Source: a virus
Strand: one strand, 5' to 3'
Length of the DNA: 64,000 bases
Virus record (IMG/VR): IMGVR_UViG_3300036861_001106
Coordinates: 1 to 64,000 of that record
Part shown: positions 37,402-46,026 of the stretch, piece after piece
How the letters are laid out: each line of letters begins with the position of its first letter
How positions within the stretch are numbered: the first letter of the stretch is position 1
The notes under the pieces: generated by a model
The model's database searches: none
What the model was told of the DNA's origin: nothing
Seen by the model: the letters and a program-made list of their open reading frames with translations, nothing else
Translations under genes and position numbers: made by a program

Positions 37402-38169
37402 ATGACCAACGAGCAAATCATTGAGGCAATCAGGGAGGGCGGCTACCCTGACAATCTCCTGGACAGCGAGATTGTCGGGGCAGTGAAGTACGTCCTGCGG
37501 GACCTCAAGTTCGAGTACCCGGTGATGCTCGGCGGCTTCTTCGACCTAGTGCCCTGCCAACAGGTGTACGACCTGTTCAACACGGTGCCGGACGCAGCGA
37601 CGAGCCAGGGGGTCTTTCCCGGCGGGCTGCGCGCCTACGAGCTGGTCTGGACCAACAACCTGTCGGGGGACAACCTCAGCGTCTTCGGGCTGGCCCCCAT
37701 CCTCCAGGGGGGGGCACCGATCCTGGGGTTGCCCTCCACCTGGTCCTTCTACACCCCTGGCGACTGGGTGCTGTGGGACCAGGACTGGGCTGCGCTGATT
37801 CACCGGTTCTCACCGGGGGAGTTCGAGCACCTGGACAACCGCCCTGGCTCGCCCATCCGGGTCTTCCCGGTGCCCCAGGGGGCCTGTCGCGCCTTCGTGC
37901 GGTTCACAAAGCCGCGCACCGAGGCTGAGCTGCGGGACGAGGACGAGTCCTGGTTCCTGAAGCTCGTCGAGGCGCGCTGCTGCCGCGTGCTGGCACGGAC
38001 GTTCAGCCTCTGCGCGGGCATCACCTTCGCCGAGGCGCTGCGGGACGACGGCAAGCTGCTCAGGCACTGGGAGCAGGAGGCCAAGGACCTGGAGGAGCAG
38101 GGGTGGGAACTCTTCAATGCGCGGCGTCATGAGGGCGTCTGGCCGGCACAGCGGAGTCACGGGCCATGA
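37402..38169 (+). CDS. Probable head-tail connector protein
   Basis: A 255-residue protein. The N-terminal helix pair (NEQIIEAIREGGYPDNLLDSE in part) and following AVKYVLRDLKFEYP suit head completion/adaptor proteins, and the gene order (capsid, small proteins, this gene, tail completion, tube) supports that. The C-terminal third is helical (EARCCRVLARTF, HWEQEAKDLEEQ). The call rests mainly on position. Confidence 0.5.
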   Translation: MTNEQIIEAIREGGYPDNLLDSEIVGAVKYVLRDLKFEYPVMLGGFFDLVPCQQVYDLFNTVPDAATSQGVFPGGLRAYELVWTNNLSGDNLSVFGLAPILQGGAPILGLPSTWSFYTPGDWVLWDQDWAALIHRFSPGEFEHLDNRPGSPIRVFPVPQGACRAFVRFTKPRTEAELRDEDESWFLKLVEARCCRVLARTFSLCAGITFAEALRDDGKLLRHWEQEAKDLEEQGWELFNARRHEGVWPAQRSHGP

Positions 38170-38591
38170 CGAACTGCTGCGCGGACCTGTGGCGCCAGCG
38201 CCTCCTTGCCCTGGCCACCACCTGTGGGTGCGGCGCTGAGTCCGTCACCACGACGTTCACGCTCTACCGGCGCACGCTGAACGACCCGCTGGCACCGCCG
38301 CGGGATGACATCGGGCTTGAGCGCCGCCCGATCCTGCAAGACTTTGCGCCGATTCTGGTTGACGAGCCCTGCGTCTTCGCCGGGGTCAACCCGAAGCAGG
38401 ACCGGTGGAACGTCGCCCCGGAGGGGCAGCAGCAGACCGAGCTGGTGACGCTGTACACGGGTTTTCAGGACATCCGTGAGGGTGACAACCTGGTGCTGGC
38501 GGCGGACGGGAAGAGCTACCTGGTGGAGGCGTCGACCTACGTGGGGCCGTTGCGACGGTGCTTCCTGAACAGCTCGAAGGCACAGCTCTGA
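38166..38591 (+). CDS. Probable head closure or stopper protein
   Basis: A 141-residue protein with an N-terminal Cys cluster (NCCADL, CGCG) and beta-rich remainder (TELVTLYTGFQDIREGDNLVL, YLVEASTYVG), as in small head-closure proteins. ATG 38166 overlaps the previous stop. Its stop lies within the inverted repeat at 38581-38613. Confidence 0.5.
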   Translation: MTNCCADLWRQRLLALATTCGCGAESVTTTFTLYRRTLNDPLAPPRDDIGLERRPILQDFAPILVDEPCVFAGVNPKQDRWNVAPEGQQQTELVTLYTGFQDIREGDNLVLAADGKSYLVEASTYVGPLRRCFLNSSKAQL

Positions 38592-38667
38592 GGGTAGACC
38601 CCTCAGAGCTGTGGTCGAAGCCCTTCAAGCTCCCATGGCAGTAACGTGGAGGTCCGGGTCTAGAGTA
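38575..38667 (-). ncRNA. Candidate antisense small RNA
   Basis: A leftward promoter at 38674-38702 would start a transcript near 38667 that passes through about 50 bases of intergenic DNA and folds the 14-pair hairpin 38581-38613 at its end, antisense to the last codons of the gene at 38166. The tail after the hairpin is CCTTCG, not T-rich, so the 3' end is uncertain. Confidence 0.4.
38581..38613. terminator. Perfect 14-pair inverted repeat
   Basis: CACAGCTCTGAGGG (38581-38594) is exactly complementary to 38600-38613 around a five-base loop. It covers the stop codon of the gene at 38166. Without a T tract on either strand it is not a classic terminator but could act in both directions. Confidence 0.6.
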
Positions 38668-38673
38668 TGCTTA

Positions 38674-38702
38674 GTGATACCGGGATGGCCACTGAGTGTC
38701 AA
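38674..38702 (-). promoter_or_regulatory. Leftward promoter inside the structural module
   Basis: On the minus strand TTGACA (38697-38702) and TATCAC (38674-38679) have a 17-base spacer. It opposes the direction of all structural genes. Confidence 0.6.
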
Positions 38703-38750
38703 GAGATGATTTTCTAGCGTGTTGAAACGCCGCTGTTTGGAGCGACCCAA

Positions 38751-39299
38751 GTGCCGGACCCGTTGGCTGACGTCAAGCGTGAGTTTCGCCGCGTGGAGCG
38801 GGCGATGGTGCAGGCGCTGGCCGGTGCCGTCAAGGAGGCTGCCCAGGCGGTGTTGGCGGAGATGCAGCAGCTCACGGCGGCGATTGGGCACACCCCGGCA
38901 GACCTGGCGCGCCTGGGTCACCCGTACGCCAGGCGGCTCCCGGCGGGGAGTGGCCCGTTCGAGGACTGGATCACGCACCACCAGAGCGGCAGCCTGCACG
39001 GTGGGCTGCGGGCGCCAGGCGCGGTGCGCGCGAAGGAGTTTGTGGAGGCGCAGATTCACTCCACCTCCCCGCACACCTGGTACGTGGTGCAGGACGAGCG
39101 GGCCAGCGCGGCGGGGAAGATGCGGCCAAGGGACTTCGTGACGGCCGCGCTGATCTACCAGGAGGATGCGGTGGCAGCCATCATCGCAGCAGCGCACGCC
39201 AGCGTGCACGACGTGCTGGGCACGACGCCCGGGTACCGGCCGCAGTTGACGCCCATCAACCACGGCAGCGTCGCCGCTGATCTGCCGGAGCGTGATTGA
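38751..39299 (+). CDS. Probable neck or tail-completion protein
   Basis: A 182-residue protein with helical N-terminus (VERAMVQALAGAVKEAAQAVL) and a Ser/His-rich middle (HSTSPHTWYVVQDE), roughly the layout of HK97 gp10-like neck proteins. GTG 38751 has TTGGAG upstream. The call rests on position and size. Confidence 0.5.
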   Translation: MPDPLADVKREFRRVERAMVQALAGAVKEAAQAVLAEMQQLTAAIGHTPADLARLGHPYARRLPAGSGPFEDWITHHQSGSLHGGLRAPGAVRAKEFVEAQIHSTSPHTWYVVQDERASAAGKMRPRDFVTAALIYQEDAVAAIIAAAHASVHDVLGTTPGYRPQLTPINHGSVAADLPERD

Positions 39300-39751
39300 T
39301 GGCAGTCACCTCCAGACCCATCGCCGCCTTTCGGCAGCGGCTCCTGAGCAGCGCCGAGTTCGCCGCCTTCGTGAACTTCCTGCCGGATGGCAGCGTGGAC
39401 CCACAGGGGGGTCGCATCTACCCCCGGCATCTCATCGACGTGCGGCAGCCGGTCTATCCGTGCGTGACGCTCTACGTGGAACGTGGGCGGCAGGGGGTGT
39501 GGGCGCCACGGATCTACGACCCTGGCTTCATGCTGGTGCAGTTCTACTCGCAGGACGACCAGGGTGAGACGATGGAGATGTACGACGTGGCCAGTCAGCT
39601 CCTGCACAACCAGAAGACGCTCCTCTCGACGAGCGACTTCTGCTGCCACGAGGTGCGGGAGGTGATGGCTGACTCCGGCGTGTGGCTGGAGGCAAGTAGC
39701 GCGTGGCAGGTCAGTGCGCGTTACCTGTTCCGCGGAAGCGTGCTGACCTGA
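39299..39751 (+). CDS. Probable tail terminator protein
   Basis: A 150-residue alpha/beta protein. ATG 39299 overlaps the previous stop. The order neck protein, this gene, tail tube is that of tail terminators (gpU-like), and strands such as PCVTLYVERG and MLVQFYSQDD fit that fold. No diagnostic motif is seen. Confidence 0.5.
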   Translation: MAVTSRPIAAFRQRLLSSAEFAAFVNFLPDGSVDPQGGRIYPRHLIDVRQPVYPCVTLYVERGRQGVWAPRIYDPGFMLVQFYSQDDQGETMEMYDVASQLLHNQKTLLSTSDFCCHEVREVMADSGVWLEASSAWQVSARYLFRGSVLT

Positions 39752-39789
39752 CAACCCCGGGCGCCGCCCGGCTGTGATCGGAGGACAAC

Positions 39790-40413
39790 ATGCCTGCTGG
39801 GACGCGAATCACCACCGCCGACATCAGCCTCGGGATCGGCGTGCTTGAGTTCGGCAACTACGACACCAACGACGTCTTTCAGGGCTTTCAGGACGTGGGG
39901 GCCATCAAGGGCGTCTTCTCCATGGAGATCACGCGTGAGACGCGGGACTTCGAGACGAGCCAGCCCCTCATCGTCGTGAAGCGCCAGGTCCTGCGGGAGC
40001 GCGTGCAGATCACCTTCACCATGGCGGAGTGGCGCGTGGCCAACTTGAAGCTTGCCTTCGGCGGCGGCGTCATCTCCAGCTCGCAGGCGGGCTTCACCTT
40101 CATCGACGGGACCACGGTGGCGCCCACTGGCGACCTCACCACCAGCGTCACTGTAGTGGGAACGAACGACCAGTTCAAGCTGGGTGGACAGTGCGCCCTC
40201 GACAAGGTTGGGCTGCGGTTCACCCACGTCAAGTCCTGCGTGACGGGGAAGCGACAGATCGCTGAGGTCTACTTCGCGCAGGCTGTGGGGACGGCGACGC
40301 TGCCCTGGAACGAGGAAGATTGGAACCAGTTCGAGGTGCAGTTCATCGCGCTGGCAGACACCACCCGGCCAGCCGGTGAGCAGTACTTCACGCTGATTGA
40401 CGAGCGGAACTAG
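39790..40413 (+). CDS. Major tail tube protein
   Basis: A 207-residue protein of alternating strands (FSMEITRETRDFETSQ, VQITFTMAEWRVANL, FEVQFIALADTTRP), the pattern of tail tube proteins, placed just before the tail chaperones and tape measure. ATG 39790 has GGAGGA upstream. It would polymerise into the DNA-conducting tail tube. No sheath gene is seen near it, so the tail may be non-contractile. Confidence 0.65.
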   Translation: MPAGTRITTADISLGIGVLEFGNYDTNDVFQGFQDVGAIKGVFSMEITRETRDFETSQPLIVVKRQVLRERVQITFTMAEWRVANLKLAFGGGVISSSQAGFTFIDGTTVAPTGDLTTSVTVVGTNDQFKLGGQCALDKVGLRFTHVKSCVTGKRQIAEVYFAQAVGTATLPWNEEDWNQFEVQFIALADTTRPAGEQYFTLIDERN

Positions 40414-40463
40414 GAGTGCGAGGTGGCTCCGCTTGGAGCCACCTACCCCTTTCCTGGAGGACC

Positions 40464-40940
40464 ATGAGCAATCGAATCCTTGACCTTGACGCTGACGCCA
40501 TGATTGAGGTGACCCTGGGTGGTCGCTCCTTCACCATCACGCAGCAGCGAGCTGCCGTCCTGGAGCAGGTGCTGCTGGCGGTCTACAACGACAGCCAGCA
40601 GGCGGACCTCAAGGACGACGCTACCATGCGGGAGCTGTCGCAGCTCAGCCTCGCCCGCTGGCAGGAATCCATCCCCACCTTCGCCCTCATCCTCGGGGTG
40701 GAGCCGGGTGACGCAAACCACCGGGACACGGTGGCGCACCTGGAGACGCACCTGACCTTCCCGAAGGCGCAGCAACTCTTTGAGGCGTGGTACGAGCTGA
40801 ACCAGGTGGAGAGTTTTTTCTACCAGGCCGGCAACCCGCTGATTCCGCTGGCCCGCCTGCGGGAGTTCAGGGCAACGGCCAACGGCGACGCGCTGACGCT
40901 GTCGTCCGCCGATTCGAATCTGACCCCGACTTCACCCTAG
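40464..40940 (+). CDS. Tail assembly chaperone (gpG-like)
   Basis: A 158-residue protein between the tail tube and tape measure genes, where siphophages and myophages place their tail chaperones. It begins with a beta segment (MIEVTLGGRSFTITQQ) and continues helical. ATG 40464 has TGGAGGA upstream. A TTTTTTC heptamer in frame at 40814-40820 can shift ribosomes by -1 into the overlapping frame that ends at 41311. Confidence 0.65.
   Translation: MSNRILDLDADAMIEVTLGGRSFTITQQRAAVLEQVLLAVYNDSQQADLKDDATMRELSQLSLARWQESIPTFALILGVEPGDANHRDTVAHLETHLTFPKAQQLFEAWYELNQVESFFYQAGNPLIPLARLREFRATANGDALTLSSADSNLTPTSP
40814..40820 (+). promoter_or_regulatory. Candidate -1 ribosomal frameshift site
   Basis: The zero frame reads AGT TTT TTC, giving the classic slippery heptamer T TTT TTC. 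A shift of -1 joins the chaperone to the frame LPGRQPADS... that stays open to 41311. The site is about 120 bases before the zero-frame stop; a slip nearer that stop cannot be ruled out. Confidence 0.55.
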
Positions 40941-41311
40941 ACTACGTGGACCGCTGCGAGGCCCTGGGGGCGGCCTACGGGTGCTCACCCCTCGTGGTCC
41001 TGCGGTGGCCTCGGGTGAAGGTCGAGGAGCTGTGGCGCTCCTACAGCAAGCGGGAGCGCCGGAGGTGGAAGATGGAGCTGTTGACGCGGGGGGTGGCGGC
41101 TGGCGCAGACCTGGAGGGTACCGATGCCGCCGAGGGGGCCACTGGGTCAGGCGGCCGCAACGGTGAGTTCGAGCGCCGCCCACGCCCCTACTACGCCCCG
41201 ACTGACGTGGGCATGCGGCCGGCGCAGGACGGTGATGACTGGGACGTGCCGGAGTCCGAGGTCAACCGCCTTGCCATGCTCTTCCCGGAGGCCATCAAGA
41301 TCCGGCACTGA
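40820..41311 (+). CDS. Frameshift extension of the tail chaperone (gpT-like part)
   Basis: This frame overlaps the end of the gpG-like gene and continues 370 bases past it. The overlapping part is Gly/Arg/Pro-rich, while from FESDPDFTLDYVDRCEAL on it reads as a normal protein (VVLRWPRVKVEELWRSYSKRERRRW). No start with a ribosome-binding site is visible, so it is probably made only as a fusion by -1 frameshifting, as in the lambda G/GT pair. The fusion would bind tube subunits and the tape measure. Confidence 0.6.
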   Translation, partial: LPGRQPADSAGPPAGVQGNGQRRRADAVVRRFESDPDFTLDYVDRCEALGAAYGCSPLVVLRWPRVKVEELWRSYSKRERRRWKMELLTRGVAAGADLEGTDAAEGATGSGGRNGEFERRPRPYYAPTDVGMRPAQDGDDWDVPESEVNRLAMLFPEAIKIRH

Positions 41312-41337
41312 GCCCGCACCGCAAGTGCTGCCCCTGA

Positions 41338-41373
41338 CGGCAGGGCCTACAATGGGGTAGGTTCTGCCGTTTT
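41338..41373 (+). terminator. Terminator before the tape measure gene
   Basis: A 13-pair stem (41338-41350 with 41357-41369, two G-T pairs, loop AATGGG) is followed by TTTTC. It ends 15 bases before the tape measure start, so that gene is read by transcripts passing it. Confidence 0.65.
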
Positions 41374-41388
41374 CGTTGGGACACCGTG

Positions 41389-44300
41389 ATGCCGAGTTCC
41401 CTGGTAACTGCGCTTCGAGTCGACCTTGCCGAGTGGCGGAAGCAGCTCCGCGCCGCAGAGGCGGAGTACGCCGCCTTTGTGCAGCGCATGCGGCAGGTTG
41501 GCGTCGTGGCGCCCGGGGGGGCAGCCGCTGGCCGGGCCAGAGCTGGCGCTGCTGCTCCAGCGGTGACGCAGGGGTTTCGCACGGCACAGCAGGTGGCCCA
41601 GTTCACCGGCGTGCCGCGCACCACCATCCAACTGCAGGTCAACGCCGCAACCCAGGCGGCACAGGCGCAGCAGAACCTCGCCAACGCCACGAATGCCGCA
41701 GCCACGCAGGTGCGGAGGAGCACTGCCAAGCGTGACGCGCTGGACCGGCAGGTCGAGCAGGAGGCGCGGCTCAGGATTCAGCAGGGTGGTGTCCCCACGG
41801 CGTTTCCGCGGGGCTTCCGTGGCCGCGTCGTGCGGCAGGCCTTTGAGGAATCCGAGGCGCGCAACATCCTGGCGCTGCAGGCGCGTAGTCGCCAGGAGGA
41901 ACGTGAGCGACGAGCCGCGAATCGGCGCGACTTCACGCAACAGGCTCGCGATGCCAGGCGTGACCTGCGAATTCAGGATCAAGAGGCAGCTCGACAGCGT
42001 CGCACGGAGGAGACGCGGGCTGCCGAGGTTGTGGCGCGCCTCGGCCTCCGCACCCCGGCGCAGGCTGCACGGGAGGCTTTTAGGGCTGAAAATCGTCCTC
42101 CGCTTCGAGTTCGCGGCGGTGGCGGTGGCCCCATTGACCCCAACCGCCTCCAACAGGCTGTGCGCCTCGTCGGCACCAACCTCACCAACGCCTTTGACAA
42201 GGCCACGCGGGCCGCCAATGCCCTGGGGATCGTGGCCAACGTCAGCCTCCTGGGTGGCCTCGTCGGCCTCGTCGCCGAGGGCATCAAGCTCAACGCCGCC
42301 CTGGAGCGCACCAACCTCACCATGGCGGCCACCCTGGCCCTGTCCAACGACGTGGTCGACTCCCAGGGCAGGACCGTGGAGGGGGCCGCGAAGGCCAACG
42401 CGCTCCTCAGGGGCACGGCGGGCATCTACAACATCATCCGCGACGTGGCGGCGAAGTCCCTCCTGGAGCAGCAGGAGCTACAGGAGACGGTCACCGAGAA
42501 CCTCGCCCTCGCCCAGCGGGCTGGCTTCCGCTTCAACCGCCTGCGTCCCGAGTCCTTCCGCCCGGCTATTCAGGCCATCGCCAACGTCGCGCAGATCGCC
42601 CGGGCCATTGGTCTCCCCGGTGGTCAGCGACAGACCTCGCAGGAGGTGCGGGCTCTATTGCTCGGCGAGCGCCTGCAGGGGGCCACGGTTGCACGCCTCC
42701 TCAACTTCCGCAGCATCAGCGAGATTCAGCGCCTGCAGGCACGTCCTGGCCGTCAGGGTCCGAGGGGCCCTTCAGCCTTCGTGGAGGAGCTGACCAAGCG
42801 GTTCCAGCAGGCCAAGCCCATCCTGGACGCCTTCGCGCAGTCCGCCACCGGGGTGTTCACGACCCTCATCTCGCAGGTCAAGCTGTTCCTGCAGATTGCC
42901 ACCGAGGCGGCCTTTAAGCAGATTGTGGGAGTCACGCGCAACCTGCGGGACTTCCTCACCGACGAGCGCGTCAAGAGTAGTGCCCAGGAGGTGGGGAAGG
43001 TCATCGGCACCCTCGTGCGCGACGTCGTTGGCCTGGGTCGCGCGCTGGCCCCCGCCTTGACCTTCTTCCGCTTCCTGGCGGAGCACGCGCGGGAGCTGAT
43101 TGCCGTTGCCCTGGCCTTCAAGGGGCTGCAGCTCACGCAGACAGCGGCTGGGTTCCTCGGGGGTCGTGGCGGCGGCGCTGCCGGCGCTGCCGGTGCCGCC
43201 GGACAGGCAGCCGCCGGGGTTGCGGGGGCGGCGGCCCCGGGCTTCCTCGGGCGCTTCGCGGCGGCGCGAGGTGGGCTTGCCCTCGGTGGTGCAGCGCGGC
43301 TTGGCCTGCTGGGCCGGCTCGCAGGCCTGGGCGCTGCCGGTGGGCTCGCCGCGGGGGCGCTCCCGGCGACGCTGGTTGGTGGTGCCGCGCTCACGGGGCT
43401 CGGGGTTGGTGCTGGCGTCAACTTCCTCGCCCAGGGCTTGCCAACCCAGCTTGGGCAGCGCGCAGGTGCGGGTCGCGTCGTCGAGCAGGTGCAGCCCGAG
43501 CGTGCAGCGCTCGTCGAGCCCCTTCTCCGCACCCGTGAGCGGCGCAGTCGCCTGCGGGAATTCATTCGACGGGAAGGGACGGAAGCCGCTCAATTTACAC
43601 CCCTTGAGAGATTTGCGGGTCTGTTCGGAGGGGGAGGTTTTGGTGGTGTTCTCAGGCGACTAGAGCAGCAACGGGGCCCAGACTTCGGGCCAAAGACGAC
43701 AGTTGCGGGTGCCCGTCGAGCGGAACAACAGCTCAAGGCGCAGGAGGACCAGCAGTCCAAGACCGCCAAGGAGGCCGAGGAGTACCGGCTGCGGGTGCAC
43801 GAGAGCGCCCTGCGGCAGGAGCAACTGCAGGCGAAGCTGGCCTTCGCCGAGCTGAACCGGGACCGGGAGGCAGCCCTCAAGCTCCAGGCCAAGCTGGAGC
43901 AAGAGAACATCATCACCCAGTTCGAGGACAAGAAGGCGGCGGCCATCCGCCTCAAGGCGCTGGACAAGACCCTGCAGCGCGACCTCCTTGAGCTGCGGGA
44001 GGACGAGGCACTCGCGGTCAGGCAGCTCCAGGCGGAGAGCCTCCAGGACGAGGAGGGCCTCATCCGCCTGCGCACCCTGCGGGAGACGATTGACGCGCGT
44101 CGCCGCATCAGGGACAAGCGGCAGCTCACCCAGACCCTGGCGGCAATCGAGCTGCAGGGCCGGCGGGCCCTCATCTCGCAGTTCCTGACGCGGCAGGGAG
44201 AGCGGGCGGGGGTCCGGGGCGAGCTGGCCACCGCGCAGGGGCGCACCCTCACCGCGCTCCGCGAGGAGGCCCTGGGGCGCGTGGCCCAGTTCGGGCAGCA

Positions 44301-45555
44301 GGTGGCAGCGGGGAAGGCCACGGTCGCGGAGTTCTTCCAGTTCTACAACGCCACCGTCAAGGACACGGCCCGCCGGGAGATCGAGGCGCGCCAGGAGGTG
44401 CGGGACAAGGCGCGGGACTTCGGGCTGCAGATCATTGACCTGGCACAGCAGGGTGCCCTGAAGCGCAAGGAGATCGAGCTGGACGTGGCCCACTTCCAGG
44501 AGCGCCTCCGCGACCGCGACATCGAGAACGTCAAGGCGCGGCTGGCCGAGGAGGTGAACCTCCGCCGGGCCGCGCAGGCGAGGATTGATGCACGGGTTGA
44601 TGAGTCACTGTTCAAGCGCCAGCGGGCTGCGAAGCAGGCCGCAGCGCAGGCGCTGCAGACCCAGCGGCAGGGAGTGGCCGCCCCCGTCATTGGCCCCAAC
44701 GGTGAGGTGCTCTTTCCCGGTGGCGGTCAGCTTGGGCAGCCGTCGTTGCCCATCACCCTCCCCTCCGTGCAGCAGGAGGTGCAGCGACGACTGCTGCAGC
44801 AGATCCAGCGTGGACCTGAGACCAGACTGCTTCCTGGCGCGCAGCAGGGCGAGCTTGCAGCACAGCGGGCACAGGAGTTCATCCGCAACCTCGTTGACAC
44901 CCTCCTGGGGGAGGGGGGGCTGGAGGAAGCAGGGGCGCAGCTTCGTGGGCTTGGTGTCAACGTCACCCCGGGCATTCGGCAGCAGCTCGCCGGCGCGGCC
45001 ATCACCGCCGGTGGGGTGCGAGAGGATCAGCGCACCTTCGCCGACATCCGTGAGGCGCAGCAGGTGCGGGAGCGCACCATCGACGCTGACCAGGGTCTGC
45101 TGGACGCACAGGAGAGTCGCCGGGAGCGGGAGCTGCAGGACCGGCGCAGCTTGCGGGATGAGGGAGTTGAGCGGCAGCGGCTGCAGGTTGATTCGGCGCG
45201 GGCGCTCCTACAGCTCAACGTGGAGTTCGGGCGCACGCAGGACGCAATCCGAAAGTTTGCAGGGGAGGCAACGCGGGCTGGGATTGCGCTTGACCAGGGG
45301 CTGACACGGATCTTTCAGACCTTCCTGGGTGCCCGCGTGCCTGCCCCTGAGGCGGCGATTGCCGGACAGGCCCAGCAGCAGCTTGAGCGTGCGGGTGCCC
45401 CTCGCAAACCCGGTGAGACCCCCACCAGGAATCAACGGGGGGAGGGTGGCACCACCATCAACCTCAACATCGGGCAGCTCGGCGCCGACACGAAGAAGAC
45501 GTTGGACACCCTCAAGGACCAGCTCATCCGCGACAGCCGCCGGACCACCGCGTAG
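41389..45555 (+). CDS. Tape measure protein
   Basis: A 1389-residue protein, the longest in the window. It has helical, Gln/Arg/Ala-rich ends with long coiled-coil stretches (residues about 1-230 and 780-1150), and a hydrophobic Gly/Ala region at about 590-690 (for example LGGAARLGLLGRLAGLGAAG) that may insert in the host membrane. The length sets tail length. ATG 41389 follows an in-frame GTG by three bases; the ribosome-binding site is weak. The C-terminus (RNQRGEGGTTINLNIGQL) resembles other tape measures. Confidence 0.85.
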   Translation: MPSSLVTALRVDLAEWRKQLRAAEAEYAAFVQRMRQVGVVAPGGAAAGRARAGAAAPAVTQGFRTAQQVAQFTGVPRTTIQLQVNAATQAAQAQQNLANATNAAATQVRRSTAKRDALDRQVEQEARLRIQQGGVPTAFPRGFRGRVVRQAFEESEARNILALQARSRQEERERRAANRRDFTQQARDARRDLRIQDQEAARQRRTEETRAAEVVARLGLRTPAQAAREAFRAENRPPLRVRGGGGGPIDPNRLQQAVRLVGTNLTNAFDKATRAANALGIVANVSLLGGLVGLVAEGIKLNAALERTNLTMAATLALSNDVVDSQGRTVEGAAKANALLRGTAGIYNIIRDVAAKSLLEQQELQETVTENLALAQRAGFRFNRLRPESFRPAIQAIANVAQIARAIGLPGGQRQTSQEVRALLLGERLQGATVARLLNFRSISEIQRLQARPGRQGPRGPSAFVEELTKRFQQAKPILDAFAQSATGVFTTLISQVKLFLQIATEAAFKQIVGVTRNLRDFLTDERVKSSAQEVGKVIGTLVRDVVGLGRALAPALTFFRFLAEHARELIAVALAFKGLQLTQTAAGFLGGRGGGAAGAAGAAGQAAAGVAGAAAPGFLGRFAAARGGLALGGAARLGLLGRLAGLGAAGGLAAGALPATLVGGAALTGLGVGAGVNFLAQGLPTQLGQRAGAGRVVEQVQPERAALVEPLLRTRERRSRLREFIRREGTEAAQFTPLERFAGLFGGGGFGGVLRRLEQQRGPDFGPKTTVAGARRAEQQLKAQEDQQSKTAKEAEEYRLRVHESALRQEQLQAKLAFAELNRDREAALKLQAKLEQENIITQFEDKKAAAIRLKALDKTLQRDLLELREDEALAVRQLQAESLQDEEGLIRLRTLRETIDARRRIRDKRQLTQTLAAIELQGRRALISQFLTRQGERAGVRGELATAQGRTLTALREEALGRVAQFGQQVAAGKATVAEFFQFYNATVKDTARREIEARQEVRDKARDFGLQIIDLAQQGALKRKEIELDVAHFQERLRDRDIENVKARLAEEVNLRRAAQARIDARVDESLFKRQRAAKQAAAQALQTQRQGVAAPVIGPNGEVLFPGGGQLGQPSLPITLPSVQQEVQRRLLQQIQRGPETRLLPGAQQGELAAQRAQEFIRNLVDTLLGEGGLEEAGAQLRGLGVNVTPGIRQQLAGAAITAGGVREDQRTFADIREAQQVRERTIDADQGLLDAQESRRERELQDRRSLRDEGVERQRLQVDSARALLQLNVEFGRTQDAIRKFAGEATRAGIALDQGLTRIFQTFLGARVPAPEAAIAGQAQQQLERAGAPRKPGETPTRNQRGEGGTTINLNIGQLGADTKKTLDTLKDQLIRDSRRTTA

Positions 45556-45584
45556 TTGACAGGTGTCAGCCCGTGGGGTAGAAT
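45556..45584 (+). promoter_or_regulatory. Promoter of a leaderless tail gene
   Basis: TTGACA (45556-45561) and TAGAAT (45579-45584) are 17 bases apart and start one base after the tape measure stop. Six bases separate the -10 box from the GTG at 45591, so the mRNA would be leaderless. Confidence 0.75.
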
Positions 45585-45590
45585 AAGACT

Positions 45591-46016
45591 GTGCCGACAC
45601 CACTTGCAGCCAGCAGCATGTCCCTCCGCAGCCTCGACGGCGGCAACATCACCACCTTCTCCGTCGACCCCACCCGGTACGACCCCTTCCAGAATGCCAA
45701 GCGCGGCAGCAGCCACCGGGTCCTCTCCGGCTCCGTCATCCACCAGGACCGTGGGCTGCAGGTGGCGGACTTCGTGATCAACCTGGAGGCTGAGGTCACC
45801 GACTATGTGACATGTCAAGACCTCTGGACTAAGTTTCGAAGTCAGGGCACGACCTGGGAGCTGCGGGACTGGTTCCCGAATCGCTTCGAGGTGCTCTTTG
45901 CCCCAGGACAGGCAGCCTTCCACCCAGTCCCAATTCGAGGAAGCTGCGACAGCTTCGAGATTTCGATGGTCTTCTACGTTGTTAGAGTGATACAGTGGTT
46001 CGGTTCCTCGTATTGA
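45591..46016 (+). CDS. Probable distal tail protein
   Basis: A 141-residue beta-rich protein next to the tape measure, the usual place of distal tail (Dit-like) proteins. GTG 45591 lies six bases after a -10 box. VIHQDRGLQVADFVINLEAE and TWELRDWFPNRFEVLFAPG suit a baseplate-ring protein. The call rests on position. Confidence 0.5.
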   Translation: MPTPLAASSMSLRSLDGGNITTFSVDPTRYDPFQNAKRGSSHRVLSGSVIHQDRGLQVADFVINLEAEVTDYVTCQDLWTKFRSQGTTWELRDWFPNRFEVLFAPGQAAFHPVPIRGSCDSFEISMVFYVVRVIQWFGSSY

Positions 46017-46026
46017 GGAGGCTTGC

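Noticed and set aside
38660-38690. A rightward promoter (TAGAGT or TATGCT) ahead of the gene at 38751
   Set aside because: No -35 box at 16-18 bases; the convincing boxes in this stretch are on the minus strand.
41345-41355. TACAAT before the tape measure gene as a -10 box
   Set aside because: It falls inside the stem-loop of a 13-pair terminator and has no -35 box at the right distance.
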